The notes: a model not told the origin generated them from the sequence alone. A stretch of DNA of 64,000 bases from Clavulina sp. PMI_390 (GCA_015039315.1 WIDE01000049.1:37516-101515), one strand, 5' to 3'; numbered from the stretch's first letter, positions 11,478 through 25,075 are shown. A program made the numbers and translations.

Positions 11478-13064
11478 ATGAAGTCGTTCGCCACCGTTGC
11501 CGCCGCTGCTGTTCTTGCTTCAAGCCTCCTCTCCTCTGTCTCTGCCGGCCCGCTTCTGGGTCACCTCAGCGAAAAGGGCGAGAATGAGGAGCGTGCTACT
11601 CTCGCCAAGGTCTACACTAGCTGCGTGAATCCCAAGCAGGTTGCGCTCACCTTTGACGATGGACCCTGGGTTTACGCGTATGTTCCTTTCTCTCTTTCTT
11701 GTTTTTTTCTTGATCCACCACTCCGCTATCCCCGTCCTTCCTACCGATAATTCGGGAGCTCTCGGGTCTACCATTTTGTCGTCCCCTACGGCAGACAGCA
11801 ATTATCGCATTTAACGCCAGCTTGGCGTGGGAACTCACCTCCGGTCTCCCCATCTCGTTATAGATACGATGTCTCAAAGGCGTTAGTAGCAGCTGGAGCG
11901 AAGGGCACATTCTTCTGGAATGGAAACAACTGTACGTCTCCATGTTCGATTCTATCCAATTATTCGATAGACGTTGGTACGGATTGCCGCTCATTGATCC
12001 TTCGATTTGGCTACTCGCTTCCACTTAGACGAGTGCATTTACAATGATGATGAGATCAAGCGTGTGAAATATGTTGTTGCCGCTGGCCATCAGGTAAGTT
12101 CGGAGTCCGGCTTACATGCCCGGAAGCTCATCGTCATTCTTTTCGGCTGGCCTCAGGTTGCATCACACACCTGGTCTCACCCTGTAAGTCTTTCGTACCA
12201 TTGGTCCCAGATTTAGAAAGCATTGTTGACTTATATGAATTCCCTTATTATAGGATCTCACCACTGTACGTCCTCACTAGGTCTTCCTAACGTTGTTGCC
12301 ACCGAAACCCACTAACAATATTTTCAATCTATCTGATTATAGCTCACATTCGACCAGAGTATGTTCCAACTCTCACTTCGGTATATGCAGTACTATTAGT
12401 TCGCTCATAATTTCCATGCTCATCAGTTCATAATGAGATGTGGCTGATCGAGCAAGCCCTTGAGCGTATCGTCGGCCTCTGCCCCGCTTTCATGCGTCCT
12501 CCTTACGGAAACTACAATGATCTCGTCCGACAAGTTGCTTACCAACGAGGACAGTCTCGTGCGTCTTTGATTTTGCGATTGATTATCGTGCAACGACCTC
12601 TGACGCGTCCTTGTCCTCCACCCCAAATTTGTTTAGTTGTAACCTGGGACTTCGATTCACAAGACGTATGTGCCTGCATTCTCCATTTATGGTATTTTCA
12701 GTTAACAGCATCTGATTATTCTTCCCTATAACCAGTCTATTGGCGCCACTGTCTCCCAATCCGAGACGCTGTACGCCCAGGCAGTGGCCAAGAATCCCAG
12801 CAACATGCTTGCCCTCAACCACGAGCCTATGGAGACCACTGTGCACCAGGTTCTTCCTTATGCTATTAATCTGCTTCAGAGCAAAGGCTACGAGCTCGTG
12901 ACTGTGGCGGAGTGCCTTAACATGGAGCCGTATCAGTGGACCACGACGCCTGGGACCAAAGACGTGAGTGCATCTGATCCATACTTGCCCCTAGAAGCTC
13001 TCCATATACTGAACCAATGCGAATTTGGGCGTCTTCGTGCTCATAGTCTACCTGGACGTGCTAA
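11478..13064 (+). CDS. Secreted chitin deacetylase (carbohydrate esterase family 4, NodB fold)
   Basis: Ten exons join in frame to 264 residues: 11478-11677, 11864-11931, 12029-12093, 12157-12183, 12254-12265, 12343-12358, 12427-12558, 12637-12665, 12736-12963 and 13047-13064. The enzyme removes acetyl groups from chitin, giving chitosan, in the cell wall. The first about 20 residues form a signal peptide (an Ala/Val-rich core ending SVSAGP). All five CE4 motifs are visible: TFDDGPW with the catalytic Asp and a metal-binding Asp; SHTWSH with both metal-binding His; RPPYGNYND; VTWDFDSQD; and LNHE with the catalytic His. No chitin-binding module or GPI-anchor tail is seen; the protein ends DSTWTC. 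Exons 5, 6 and 10 are only 12, 16 and 18 nt, so automatic gene callers may miss them. Family assignment is secure; the preferred substrate is inferred. Confidence 0.93.
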
Positions 13065-15080
13065 CTTTCGGCGTTACTGCCATCGAATCGCGCCCAAAGT
13101 TAACTTCTCTCTAGTTTCGTTTCGTGATTCCGTTGTGTCGGACATTTCATTCGTGCCTCATCCACATGTTTCATCCTCTCTCATGACCCCGACTCCACAT
13201 TCGTTCTTTCAATATTTATTCGTCAACAGTCTGTTGGCTAACATATATTCATCGTGGTGGCTTCTGGCGATAGCTAGTGTTTATACCGGCATGTAGCTGC
13301 TATTACTGTTGCTACACCTATATCAATAACCATCTATCGCAAAATATGTGCGCCTTGAGACTAGCCCCTCTCTACTGTTCTCAAAAGTGATGTCCAGGCT
13401 GAGCCAAGGCTGAAATTTGGCGGCGACATTCATGATTCAGCCATCACGTGCTCAGTCTTCCTCCTTCCCCATGTCGGAGGGCCGATTTCGTTGCCAGCAT
13501 CACTCCTATCATGTAGAAATCGTGTAAACAGGACCTTACAATCGTTTTTGACCTTGAGGAAATGCTGTAGATTATTTAGATAGTATTTCCGCGACATGAT
13601 CGATTTGGTGTACGATTTCTGCCACTGCCAAAATGTCCCCAGCCTGGCGCCTTAGACCGTGACGAAGCGCGCTTTTTTGCTTAAATTTCTTCAGCATGGC
13701 GAGAAGATATACGAATGTGGTGGTACAGCGTGCTAATGTATGTCATTTGTTTGTAGAGTGCGAAGGGCCTCAGTGATGGCTATCGGAAGGGCCATCCAAC
13801 TGTCACGATTTCGGTGTGACGGAACGGTCCAACTGACACCTATGCTGCCTCACTTCTCCATCGTGTCACTCTTCATCCGCATTTTGACCTTTCAATGACC
13901 ACGTGTATGATATCCTACGGAGAATTTGGGCTATTGTGCCGAGTTATAGCCTGAGAAAGTGAACTTTTCGCGACGCGTTCCACTTAAGCTAGCGCGTCTG
14001 ATTCCAAATGTGCCCCCAACACATCCGCACTTCCGTCAGATTGCGCGTTTTTGTGATCATGTCCAGGTGGAAGTTGTACGGACAGCTGCGAAGGGTCCTC
14101 AGGATCCCGAAACGATAGCTCGATTGGTCGTGAATGGATGGTAGAGGAGGGAAAGCACCAGAACGTGCTGTGAGGGGTTTGGAGAACACATTGGAGAATT
14201 GAATTGAACTGGCTGGCAACTCCTCCTGCATGGTACATTGGTGGCACTCACTTTCGCCGCCTCAAAAGGGGACGAGAGTCATATACAAATAAGTAGGAGA
14301 AATGGGAATGCGGGGCGCCTATATAAATATTGGCTGTTTTCCTCATCGCAGCATGCTCTGTCGCGCGTGGTACTCATGATGTGATTGAATGGGCAGTCAT
14401 TCATTGGGCTGATGCTGGGATATTGGCAAAAAAGGCGCTATTTCTCGAGCCTCTCGCTAAGGCCGCCACGAATCCCTCCTATTCGCAAACATATTTGTCA
14501 GTGAAATGTGTCAAAAGTTCACAAGGGCCGCAGGTAACCATGTGCGTGACGTCGTTGACACCCCCCATGGACGGAAGCTGAAACACGTCGGACTTCCCCG
14601 AGACGGGGATCGTCAGGGATACAAGTGACGAGGTATTCGTCCCAATTACCGAGTTAGCGCCAAACGAGCGTCGGAAATGAGACTGGGAATGTTATGAGCG
14701 CCCAAACAATCTCCGGAAGGGGTCGGTCGTAGAAAGGCGTCAGTCGAATGTCAGTAATCATGCTTTGGGTAAGCTCATGGTAAAACAGAGAAATATTTAT
14801 TTAACAAATTCCGGTTGCGATTCTGACCAGGGGTCGCGGAATTAAGGGTGGATGTTTAGGGACTAGGAGCTTGGCCAATGGAGACTCCGAGGTCACGTGA
14901 CGAATGTTTTGACCCGTTGCGACGACACTCTACAACACGTTTCACGCTCATTTTCGTGGTAGGGTGGTCCTGAATCTCCCTCAAGAGTACTTTATCTGAC
15001 CACTAGAGTGCCCTCCTGCAGTGACCCTGGCCAGCAAGTCAGCTTGTCGCGCGTTGTAAGCGCCCAGGCCTTTGTTTCCA
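13065..15080. other. Intergenic region, no gene seen
   Basis: About 2 kb separates the chitin deacetylase stop from the next start codon. Open frames are short, overlapping on both strands and free of recognisable motifs. Probable 3' and 5' regulatory sequence. The TTG at 15072 is in frame with the next gene but is not a fungal start; the ATG at 15081 is used instead. Confidence 0.5.
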
Positions 15081-18000
15081 ATGTCTAACGGTTTGTGGCC
15101 GCCCATGTCCTCGCCAGCGCGTCCAAAATACTTACATGGCCCTCTTGTAGAACCCAGTGAAAACTGGGATGATGATTTCCTGTTTACGGCGAATGACCCT
15201 GCCCACGAATCTTCCCATCCAACAACTACTACTCATGATGACTTCCAGCCCACCTCCTCTTCACGCCCTACGAATAACGTTACGCCTCATGATTACGCCG
15301 ACGATACGGCTCATTCGCGATTCAGCTTTGCTTCCTCAGCTTGGGACGTTGATGATGCCCCAGTCGCCGGCCCATCAACCCCAAGATTGCAGGCTCACGA
15401 CCCGGACGCCACGCGTCCAGCTCCCAATCTTTCCAAATGGTCCGAAGATGTAAACCCACAGTCCGAATCAATGGATGAAGACGACTTCCCCCTTGCACCA
15501 ACTCGCGGTCTGGGGCGCCAGGCCACTAGCCGCCAGACGCCCAGACCCACCCCTCCACCATCTGCCTCTCTCGAACCCAGTACATCTCAATCCCAGGTCT
15601 TTAATCGATCGTGGGATGCCGAGACCATCGATGAAGGCAACTATGACCGTGATTTTGAAGATTTCCCCTCATTAGACTCGGCCACTCCCGAACCCAGTTC
15701 AGCCATCAGACCTCCCTCATCTGCCTCGACGCGTTCAAGCACCCATCATAACACCCGTTCTTATCAGCATGGCCACACGAGATCGTCGCTATCACTTAAT
15801 CTGCCTCAGGTCCACTCATTTGGCTCGCGGGGCATTTACCCCGGCAGTCCCGTGCCAGGCTCTGTTGGCTCACCAACCATGTCCACTTTTTCAGCCCTTG
15901 CCTCGCTCTCGTCGGAACGGAGCCGGAGTTCGACGAATCCGCTCATTGCCGAGAATGTATCACCCCCACGCGCTCGTCGGCGTCTGCGCAAGAAATCACG
16001 ACCGCCAGAGTTGGACGGTAATGTCATGGAGATGTTACCGCAAATGCGCCCCATGTCACGAGGCGAAGAGTCTAGATACTCAATTTCGTCAGATGCATTT
16101 GTCGGAGGGTATCATGACTCTTTTGACGAATTGGATGAAGATATGACAGCGGAGCAACCGATTCATGGCCTACCACCCCCTCCCACATCCCAACGTGTTG
16201 CTCACCATCTCTCATCCCCGCCCCGCGATAACCGACGATCCCCATCCCCATTGGATATGCGAGCTGTAGGGGGAGCCGTCTCCCCGACTGGAGCCCCGTT
16301 TTTTCCTGTCCACTCATCTCATTCGCCTCCTTCCTCGCCGCCTCGCAAGGTTCCTCTCCTCTCCCGGATCGGGTCAATGAAGCGCTGGCGATCCCGCCGG
16401 TCCTCCACTGCAAGTCAGGATCTTACCATGGATACCTCTGTGGACTCGATTGCTTCTCATGCCAACACCTCTGGGGCCGGTATGTCCTATGTACCGCCCA
16501 TGACGCCTGAACCCACCGACAACACTCGTGCTATATCTCCCACCCCTGCATCCTCATCAAACCATCGTACCAGCTGGCTCTTTTCCAGAGGCAGTCAGAG
16601 CCCCACCCCTGCTCCCTCGCGCGAGCCTTCTTCAAGTCCCGAGGTGAAGCGCACTAGTGGTCACACTCGTACGTCGTCGCGCTTTGGTGGACGGAAACGA
16701 AGCACGACGGCGGAGGAGATACTGCAGGAGGAGCATGAGGATACCGAGCGTGAGCGAGAGTTTGCCACTTCGTTCAAAGACAAGGGCAAGCGACGATCTA
16801 CGAACCCCGAGCCATACGCCTCTGGTCCCTCCCGACCACCATCCTCCGCAGATTCGGTTCTTCCTGCTTCTATTAGCTCTCGTTCTGGCACAACAAGACG
16901 ACCGCTATCGCTCCAACCACAAGCTCGACCAAGTGGTCCCCCTGCGAGCGGTGGACCTGCCAGCTGGCTTGGTTCGGTTGGGAGATCAACCTCGAATCCC
17001 TTCGGTTCACTTCGGTCCAAGTCGAAGGAGAATCTTGGCTCTACCCCTAGCTCGCCTATCGACACCCCTTCTTTTGCACTGAAGAAGCGGGTACCCAGTG
17101 GAGGTAGTTCTCGACTCTCTGGTTCCGTGCATAAGCGGAGCATTTCTCTCACTTCTGATGCTGAAGAGCCAGGGAATGTCTCTGGCAGTTCGACTGGGTT
17201 AGGGATAACCCTGCATGGTTCGCAGCTTCCCCCTGTCCCTCCTATCCCTCAGCATCATCAAAACGAGATAACCGGCAGCCCCCTTCTCCCACCCATCGCG
17301 CTACTCCCGCCCATTGCACTTAGTCCCCCATCACCACCGGATACCAACGGGCGGATAGGTGTACCTTCGAAACCGATCCCGGCCTCCTTCCTTTACCCCG
17401 ACCCCTCGACTCCCCCTGCGTCCCCCAAGCTATCCAGTGCTCCTGCTCGTGTCCAGCAGCTGCAACGCCAACACTCTGCATCTGTCTCATCTTCCACTCC
17501 ATCCACATCTTCTCTCGGCTCTGCTCGTGGACAGGCCATGCTTGCTGGTGTAGGCCCACCTCCATCTCTCAGCGCCACCCAATCACTTTCGCTCAGCCGC
17601 GGGACAAACGCAATGGCCTCCCAGCTTCTTTCGAACATGTCTGATTCCAGCTCTGGTGTCACATCAACCAGTCCGAAGGCACTGAACCTGACAAACCTCA
17701 ATCCTCCTGTCCCTTCATCACTAAGACGGAGTAGTTTGGGTGATTTGAAGATCCCTGCAAGGATCAGCATGGCTCAGACTGGCTTGAGGAACAATCTTGG
17801 TATGCTGCGGGAGTTCGCCACGAAAGTGGATGGTATGTCCTTCATCTAATTGACTCCACCAGTAAGACAACAACTGACTGTTTGCTCCATCTGATCCACT
17901 TCTAGACATCCAAAAGCTGCAGACCACACGCACCATCATCCTCACAGACATGTTTGGCCCTCCTACCCCTGCTCCTCCGCAATCTCCACCGGTCGTCGAG

Positions 18001-19872
18001 GACCCTGACCTTTCCTCTTCTTCCTTACTTCCTCCTTCCTCCTCCCCCCTTGTCTTCCAGGTCGAGTCGAATCCAACAATCGAGAAGTTAGAGCAGCAGT
18101 ATGCGCTCTGGTGGGAGTGCGCAGAGCTTCTTGTCGACCTTGGAGGAACTGGCGCATCCTCTACCACTTCAGCAAAAGGAACTCCCCCTCCTACAAAAGC
18201 GACACCTCTTGATGCTAGCTCTAGTGACGAAGACCCCATGACCACCACGAAGGGTAAGGAAATCGCCACCGGGAACTCCAACGGAACCCCTTCCCGCCCT
18301 CCGCGAGAACGCCAGCGTTCTATCACATTAGTCGGGAATGAGAAGCTGGATTCAGATAGTTCAGCGTTTGGGACGGTATCTCATCCCCAAACTCTGCGAG
18401 GCGCTCTCCCTTCCCCATCTGTCCTTTCATCCGGCTCTAACATGGATAGTAGAGGACGGAATGACCTATCGATGCGACAGCTCGCGCTCCTAAAGGAGAT
18501 GCTTGAGACGCCTGACCCCAGCGTCTTTGATCGTCATCACGGTAGCGGCATCCGGTTTGCGTCGCAGCCGGAGACTCAACGACCACATGTCGGCCACCCA
18601 AGCGCATCTGCCATCACCCTTCCTTCCATCCCGTCATCACCTCGTCCTGGAATCAATGGCTCGTCGACTAGTGTCTCCGATCATTCCTCGAACCTGCAAT
18701 CTTATCACGATCATGGGAGCACCAGCAGTAGAGCGAATGACAGTGCCAAGGGAACTGGGAAAGTGAAGCGATTGCAGCGCTTCAGGGACATGTTGCGCGC
18801 CCTTACCAACACGTCCCCGTCTAACCGCGAGAAACCAAATCTGTCCTCGACGAGTGAGCTTGATGTGTCCAAGCGCAAGCCACTACCCAAGTCAACGTCC
18901 AACAGCCCCGAGAAGAAAGGCAGGCGACGAAAGAGCACAGACCCCGCTCTCGTCAATGGTAGTCCTCAAGATGAACCCATCGCCCTTCCCCACAAGCACA
19001 CCAACTCGCCGTACGGGGCAACCTCGCTTGCAGATCGTGGACATAAGTCACCTCGACGACCATCCCTTGCGTCCATTTTCAAGATCGGGCAGGCCCATGC
19101 TAGCTCCCCCAATACTCCCCTCACATCCAATCCGCGCAAGAAGCGCCTTCGGAGGAAGCCTTCTGCTCTCGCTCAGCCGTCAATGACCACTACAGACGAA
19201 GACGACGAGGACAGCTACTCGGATTGGGACCGAATGGACAGCGCCTCGGACCTCGAGGATAGCGCTACCCCTCGAAGACCCACCAGTCCACGTGTGCGCC
19301 ACGAGCCCTCGACCATAAAGGGCCGTCGCCTGCGTGCTCCTAGCGGCGAGTATCTCCGCGCGCACAACCTATCACCGCCTCCTGGTGCTGCGCCTTACGA
19401 CCGTGCAGGTGCGGCCACTCCCACTCCCCTCCCCCGGCACGGTAGCGCCAACATGTCACAAATCTCTCTTCGCTCATCACCGTCGAAACCTCGCCTGAAT
19501 GGCCGCTCGCGATCGCAAACGATCGAAGTCCCGCCCGCGACTCCTACCATCGGGCTCACGCGCCCTTCCATTTCAAGCTCTGGAATACAGAATGGGATTG
19601 GGAGCAGCGTGAATGGGAACGCGAACGCGAGTGGAAGCAGCTTGGCCCTCGGGTCACTCAACCCTGCTGACTTCAAGCTTGCCCTCACTCCAGAGAACAT
19701 TCGCCCCCTACTGGAGTATGCAAAGGAGGTCAGTGTGAGGTTGAATGAGGCTGTGGCGGAGCTCAAGGTGCTGCATGCTGAAGCATTGCCGTCCGTGCTG
19801 TCTCCACCGCCTCCGCCAACCAGTAATGGTGATGCGCATGCGAATGGGAGTGTTCTTGCTGCTGTTAGATGA
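15081..19872 (+). CDS. Large disordered protein resembling Byr4/Bfa1 (septation/mitotic-exit GAP scaffold)
   Basis: Two exons, 15081-17832 and 17906-19872, join in frame to 1572 residues. Most of the protein is low-complexity Ser/Pro/Thr with basic patches. Near the N-terminus are repeated acidic-aromatic motifs, ENWDDDFLF, SAWDVDDAP, DEDDFPL and YDRDFEDFP. These resemble the repeats with which Byr4/Bfa1 binds the Bub2/Cdc16 GAP and the small GTPase Spg1/Tem1. The most ordered block spans the intron: NLGMLREFATKVDD, then IQKLQTTRTIILTDMFG, and further on IEKLEQQYALWWECAELLVD. A second short ordered segment near the C-terminus reads LTPENIRPLLEYAKEVSVRL. If the assignment holds, the protein restrains septation at spindle pole bodies. 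The identification rests on motif style rather than a long match, so it is tentative; a fungal-specific scaffold of another pathway remains possible. Confidence 0.6.
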
Positions 19873-21435
19873 ACTTTATTCGATTTATCTTGTATTTTGC
19901 TTTTCTCTATTACTTCTTTCCTCCTTGTTTCCGTTTCCACCTTGCTATTTCTGTCTTCTTTTTCTCCTTACCCATTTTCTTACACTGGTTGTCATCTTTT
20001 GCTGTACATACATGTGTAGTTAAAGCTGATATTACCTTTATCGAATGTTTCCACTTTTGCCCCGGCCGATTCACCCCCATTCAGAAAATCGCGAACCAAA
20101 TTTCGGTTCCACATTGATTAATCCAAGCTCTCAGTTGCTCTCAGTTGGCCCAGTGCGCCACCGATGGGAGTTCATACCTATATTACGGCACCAACGCGGC
20201 GAGATCTGAGTTAGATCCAGTTGAGCAACGACACTGCCCTCTGGGTGAATAGATGGTATGGGACAGATAGACGCTGGATCTGGATGCAACAATATGGCCG
20301 GCGCCTATAACCTCGCAAATCATTGACTGCCCCTTCCTGGTCGCCCCCATAGTGGATCGAGCCTCATGGCATGAATAAAAGAGTTGAATATTGAGTAGCC
20401 TCAACCTATCCTAAGGAACTCAGCTTTCGACTACCACTTCTGATGTGCGGCTCTCGCCATTGACCATCGGTTAGGGCTAGCACGATCAACTGAATATGCT
20501 GTGCCCAGCTGGGCGTGTTCGAAATCTTCACTCATCCTTATCGCACACCATAAACCCTTGAAGAGCTCGAAGGCAGGTAAATGAAACCAATTGCACGGCC
20601 GTCCAAGTTTCGAGTGGGCCAGGGCATAGGCATCGAGCGAGAAGAAAATTCGGGTGGTGGAGCATATCTAAGCCAGGTTGAGTCAAAGGCTGGAGCGATT
20701 GAACGCACGGGCGATTCAAATATACACGCAATTAGATCCCTCATTTTTATCAGGGGCGAAATGATATTAGAGAAGAAGACCCACAGCAACCTGGGCCCAA
20801 CAACGGGAGGGAGATCACGATAATGATAAAGATAGAAGAATCTGAAATAGAGAAGGGAGAATGGGCATGGTTCGTAACTCCGCCGCCCCCTCAGCAGGCC
20901 CTCGCCAGACAAGGGGCTGTCCTACCTTCAATATTTGATCTAATTCATTGGTACAAGCAAAAGAATTAGATCTCGGTACCCATACAGAAACTCTCCCCGT
21001 CCAGTGGCACGCCTTCTTTTCGTTGCAAGAATGCAGATCCCAGATCCTTTCCTCTTTTTTGAGATCTCTTCGAAGGCGTTCCAAATTATGACGGCCACAG
21101 CACTTTTTTCGCTTCCCCTCTACCTCCCCATATGGCATCACATTGAATCACAATGCCATATATCTCCAATGCAGCGCCACAAATACCTGGCTCGGAGAAT
21201 GTACATATATCGAGCGCCCGCGGGGGGAAGGGCTTTCTCACTTGACACCTCTTTAATTTTCCCATCGATTAGCTTGGAACACCCCCTCGATATTCTTGAA
21301 GGTATTCTTCGCCTCGGTGCATCAGTGGTGTCCCTCTTCCCAGATCGCTCAAACATGGTGTGTCGACTCTTCGCAACTAGACATTCGGGGAGTGGATAAT
21401 TGATGCATCGTCTTGGTCAGAATCAAAACGACATC
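19873..21435. other. Gene-poor stretch with one unassigned open frame
   Basis: The first 150 bp are T-rich and likely the 3' UTR of the previous gene. No known gene follows. An open frame on the plus strand runs from an ATG at 21031 to 21399 (123 codons, including LDILEGILRLGASVVSLFPD). It ends four bases before the in-frame ATG at 21403 of the next small gene, so it might be an upstream exon of that gene. A minus-strand frame at 20538-20900 is open but has no clear ATG. Neither is assigned. Confidence 0.4.
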
Positions 21436-22072
21436 ATGAGTGAGCAAACTCAGCAACTAGGTCTATACCTGGGTCAGGAACAAGGAATATTCGGTGCAGG
21501 TTAGCTCGCAGTAAGTAACCCGCGATTCCTCACTCACGACACCACTTTAGGTATACAAGATAACCCAGCAGCCGGGCTGATAACCCCTTCTCATAAAAAT
21601 CTCCCCACCCGCACCGCTTTTGATCATAAGCGTACAGTTTTGCACCCCCTTCCCATTTACCTCCCTTCCTCCCGCCTCTACCACTGGCATACACCTCCAC
21701 CTGCCCGATCAATTCGCCGTGCATGCCACTCTGGAAATCGTGCACCCAACGATGACATCGAATCGCTTTCCGACGCTGTACATTTTTCTTCGTCGCGGGT
21801 TGAATTGCTTCCTGTATTCATCTCCCTGCACTCTGAGTCTGATCATGGTACGCCAATGGTATTCTTACTGCCCACTAGTTGCCTCTCCTCACCCCTCTGC
21901 TATGATTTGCGCACGACATTTAGAGAATCCACACTCAACTGCCAAGATTGGACAGTGGTCTCGAGTACGAGAATGGAGCAAGAGTAAGATTACTGAGATA
22001 AACTGGAGTGGAATCCTTGGGGCAGCAGCCGCGGTGTGCACCATTGTCGGCTTGTTTACGGCGATGCGATGA
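21436..22072 (+). CDS. Small putative tail-anchored protein A (family paired with 25076-25704)
   Basis: The proposed exons are 21436-21499, 21551-21847 and 21924-22072, joining in frame to 169 residues. The last 20-odd residues, WSGILGAAAAVCTIVGLF followed by TAMR, form one hydrophobic helix with almost no lumenal tail, as in tail-anchored membrane proteins. No N-terminal signal is seen. The model is supported mainly by a second gene about 3.6 kb downstream. That gene has the same exon number, similar exon sizes (61/303/140 against 64/297/149 nt), the same intron phases and a related C-terminus (MSWGEALAGVAALCTIITLL). The start could be the upstream in-frame ATG at 21403. I do not recognise the family. 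The pair looks lineage-specific, and its presence in a gene-poor tract suggests young or fast-evolving genes. Confidence 0.45.
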
Positions 22073-25000
22073 TGCTAAGCTGTTTCTTTTCCAAAAGGGA
22101 CCACCGAGAATTAGGCATTCTAGCCTCTGACATATACATTGCTTCACGAGTCGAATTTTCCTGTCATTTCCTGGTCAATCAATACACACTCTCAAGACCT
22201 CCAGATAATTAATGCCCACGTACTATGTCTCCCCCAAAGGATAGTAGGATTGTTTTCGCGCGATAAGTATGGCCGGGTATGGTATGGGCTTATACGGGGA
22301 TGTGAGTAGATGAGAAATCAGATGATCATTGTCGGGTGCTTGGCTAGAGTCACATTTTGGAGCTTGGATTTAGTTCTCAGTTAAATTCATTGATGCGTAG
22401 CCGTAAAGGGTTTCACTCAGTGAGCTCGTGAGGGCCAATCGCAATCCCTTCTCCACATTTGAATAAAAAAAAAAAAAACCTCTAAGAGGCCCTTTTTGTG
22501 CCTCAGAATCGACCACGAAACAGCTCTGAGTGCATCGTCACCCTAATGTCTGCCATAGAGAGGGCCGAGAGATCAAGGAAGAGCTTTCCACTGTGGTCAT
22601 CGCATGTGAGGTGGAACAGATATCGAGAGGCTCAGTGCGTGCGATGGGCGAGGAAGAATTGACCCCACAAAATGGGATCAGCCCTTCCTGCCCCAAGTTC
22701 TTCAGCTCATTCTCCCAGAGTGCCATCCATCGCGATAATTTTCTGGATTGCAGATCTGGTTCCGACGCCAGGGGCTCCCGACCCTTGATGTTGGCAATAG
22801 ATTTTATCGCGGCTCAATATACTTATCCATGCCGTGCCACTAGCAAAGAACCCACTCACGCGGCCTCTTAGACCTTGATTCGCACGATTAGGGGATCCAC
22901 AGAAAAGTGAGGGTGTTATCAAGGCCCGTGGGAAAGGTCACGTGGAAAGTACAGCCATACAATCGAACCGCTTGAAGGCCGAGCGCTCCCCTTGCCTGCT
23001 TCTCTCGGATTACCTCTATTACCTTCTATAGGGAGGTAGTTTCCGTCATCGAACCAATAGGTGCTTTTAAATGAGTCAATCATAGCCCACATTTGTTATC
23101 CCTCATGCAATGAGAAGTTCACCTTCAACTGCTCATATATTTTGGGCGTCAATTGACCCTAAGACCCACGATCGCTACAAAGCAGAATGCCACCCGCGTC
23201 CAAATGGGATATCCATGGAGGGAGCAATCCTCCGTTGCACCAGCTTGCAAACGAGAAACCAAACCCGGATTGCTCAGCCTTTCGTCTGAGGTCTCAACCG
23301 TAGCCCTCCCATATTCCGCATGATTGCTTCCTTTCCACCCAATATGGAGACTGAAGGTCATAGTCACTTTTTATAACTACAGCTTTCACTCTCAAAACGA
23401 GAGCTCCAGATGGCATGCCCGCCACCATCGATTTGCAATTGCGGTGGCGGGATTCGATTTGCCCCACGGCATGAGACTCAAGGTCACATTTGAACTATCA
23501 GAGCGCATTTCTTGTTATTGGACCGCAAACTCAATAACTCACTGATACATACCTCCGAAAGCGCAAACTTTGCACGACAGAGACCGCGGCAGAGCTGAGA
23601 GCACCAAATACCGCCAATTCATCCCTTGCTCTAGGCCACCGCCACCTCCTAGTACCAGAAACGCTTAAACAAATATTGGCATGGCTCCCATTAGCGTTAG
23701 GTAGGTCGTTCCACCTCGTTCTGTTTCTGATCTTACTCATGTCACACATTGTTCTATATGTCTTACTCCGTTTGCTGATAGCATCCTTTGCTACCTTGCT
23801 TTAATTTGATATAATTTGGGTGTCATATAACTCTCTTTGACGGTTTCCTATGTCCCTTCTCTTCTCGACACATCAGTATACACTGCGAAGGGGTTGAGCC
23901 AACGAACAATGTCTCGCGTTGGAAATATGCCACACTGCAGAGCGGAACCGCAGGCTATGCATTACTGGCAAATCACAATCTTCTATCTAAGACTCAATTT
24001 GACCATCTCGTGCGGGCGATGTGGCCTGCAAGAATGCATCTGGTCGCTAATTATGGATGGTCATCCTCAAGTGAAAATATGCACGTTTCTTGATTCAATC
24101 AATTAAACCCCATACGTAGCTTACTGCATCTACGATGTGGCTACAGTTTTTACGCGCAGATCTCCAACTCTAACACGATTAGAGCGCGCCCATTTAGGCG
24201 AGGCATGGGAACGGGAAGGCAAGTGGTAGCTCCCCCATAGACTCCACGCACACGCTGAAGGGCAAACTTGCTCCTCTCAGCAATAATGGTCACGGCTTGT
24301 TAATTCAAATAGGCTCGCTTGGACAGAATGGTGCCTAATATGGAGCCACTAAACATTCGTTACTGTGCTAAACCTGCGACCTCAATCGATTTGCCACAGC
24401 AATGAAGATGCAACCACGGATATTCTCGGTGCTGCTGCTAAATAATTCACTTCTTCGCCGACTTTTTGCCTTGCAATCATGTGATTTGCAAACTTTAGGG
24501 ATCGAACCACAAAGCAATAATGTTTTCCGAGGAGATGCCTCCCCACGTTCTGGAATACTTGTTCCCTGTTTTTTTTTCCTCTGGCTGTACACTACTATTA
24601 TAGACGAATACATGGTTCCAACTGAGCGTTTTTGTCTCACGTGGTGGATAGGGACATCAACCATACAAAGATCTTCAAGATCCTCGCCTGAGTTCTCGTT
24701 TGGTCCACTAGCGATCTACTGCACCATTTGTGACCCAAATCCCGCATGCGAGAACCGAGAATCGCAGGGATCTTCCTCGTCCTGGCAATAAATACACCTT
24801 GATAATGTAGCGAGCCCTTGGGCGCTCGCTTCTAGTGCTCCCACTTGATAAATGCAGGGTCCTCAACTGACACTACTTATAAGTACGACTTCCTGTCTCG
24901 ATCTCCTGAATTATCCCCCAAAACCAGTCTAACAGGAGCCATTTTCCTCAAGGGATTCCGAATACAAACTTTCAACTCCCCAAAGGTAGGTCAAACCTTA

Positions 25001-25075
25001 GTCTGTTGTGCTTGATGTTAGGATCCTGATGGTCCCCACTGAGATAAATCTGGATTAGTGGAGGTTTGACTCCAA
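22073..25075. other. Gene-poor stretch with weak coding candidates
   Basis: No confident gene was found. A 14-base poly-A tract occurs at about 22466-22480. On the minus strand, 22919 to 22538 can be read as two exons joined by a 74-bp intron with a GTGAGT donor. This gives an open product ending SSLISRPSLWQTLG, but no ATG precedes it, so it may be a fragment. On the plus strand an ATG at 23110 opens a 60-codon frame. A separate frame at 23538-23803 ends in a long hydrophobic run (FHLVLFLILLMSHIVLYVLL). An ATG at 24402 opens 129 codons. None can be tied to a family. Confidence 0.35.

Noticed and set aside
15072..15080. Start of the Byr4-like protein at 15072
   Set aside because: The codon there is TTG; the first ATG in this frame is at 15081.
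16661..17152. 163-codon minus-strand frame
   Set aside because: It is a shadow of the Ser/Pro-rich coding sequence on the plus strand; such codon bias leaves the opposite strand open.
24368..24791. Overlapping open frames on both strands
   Set aside because: No motif, no splice support, and the two frames exclude each other.
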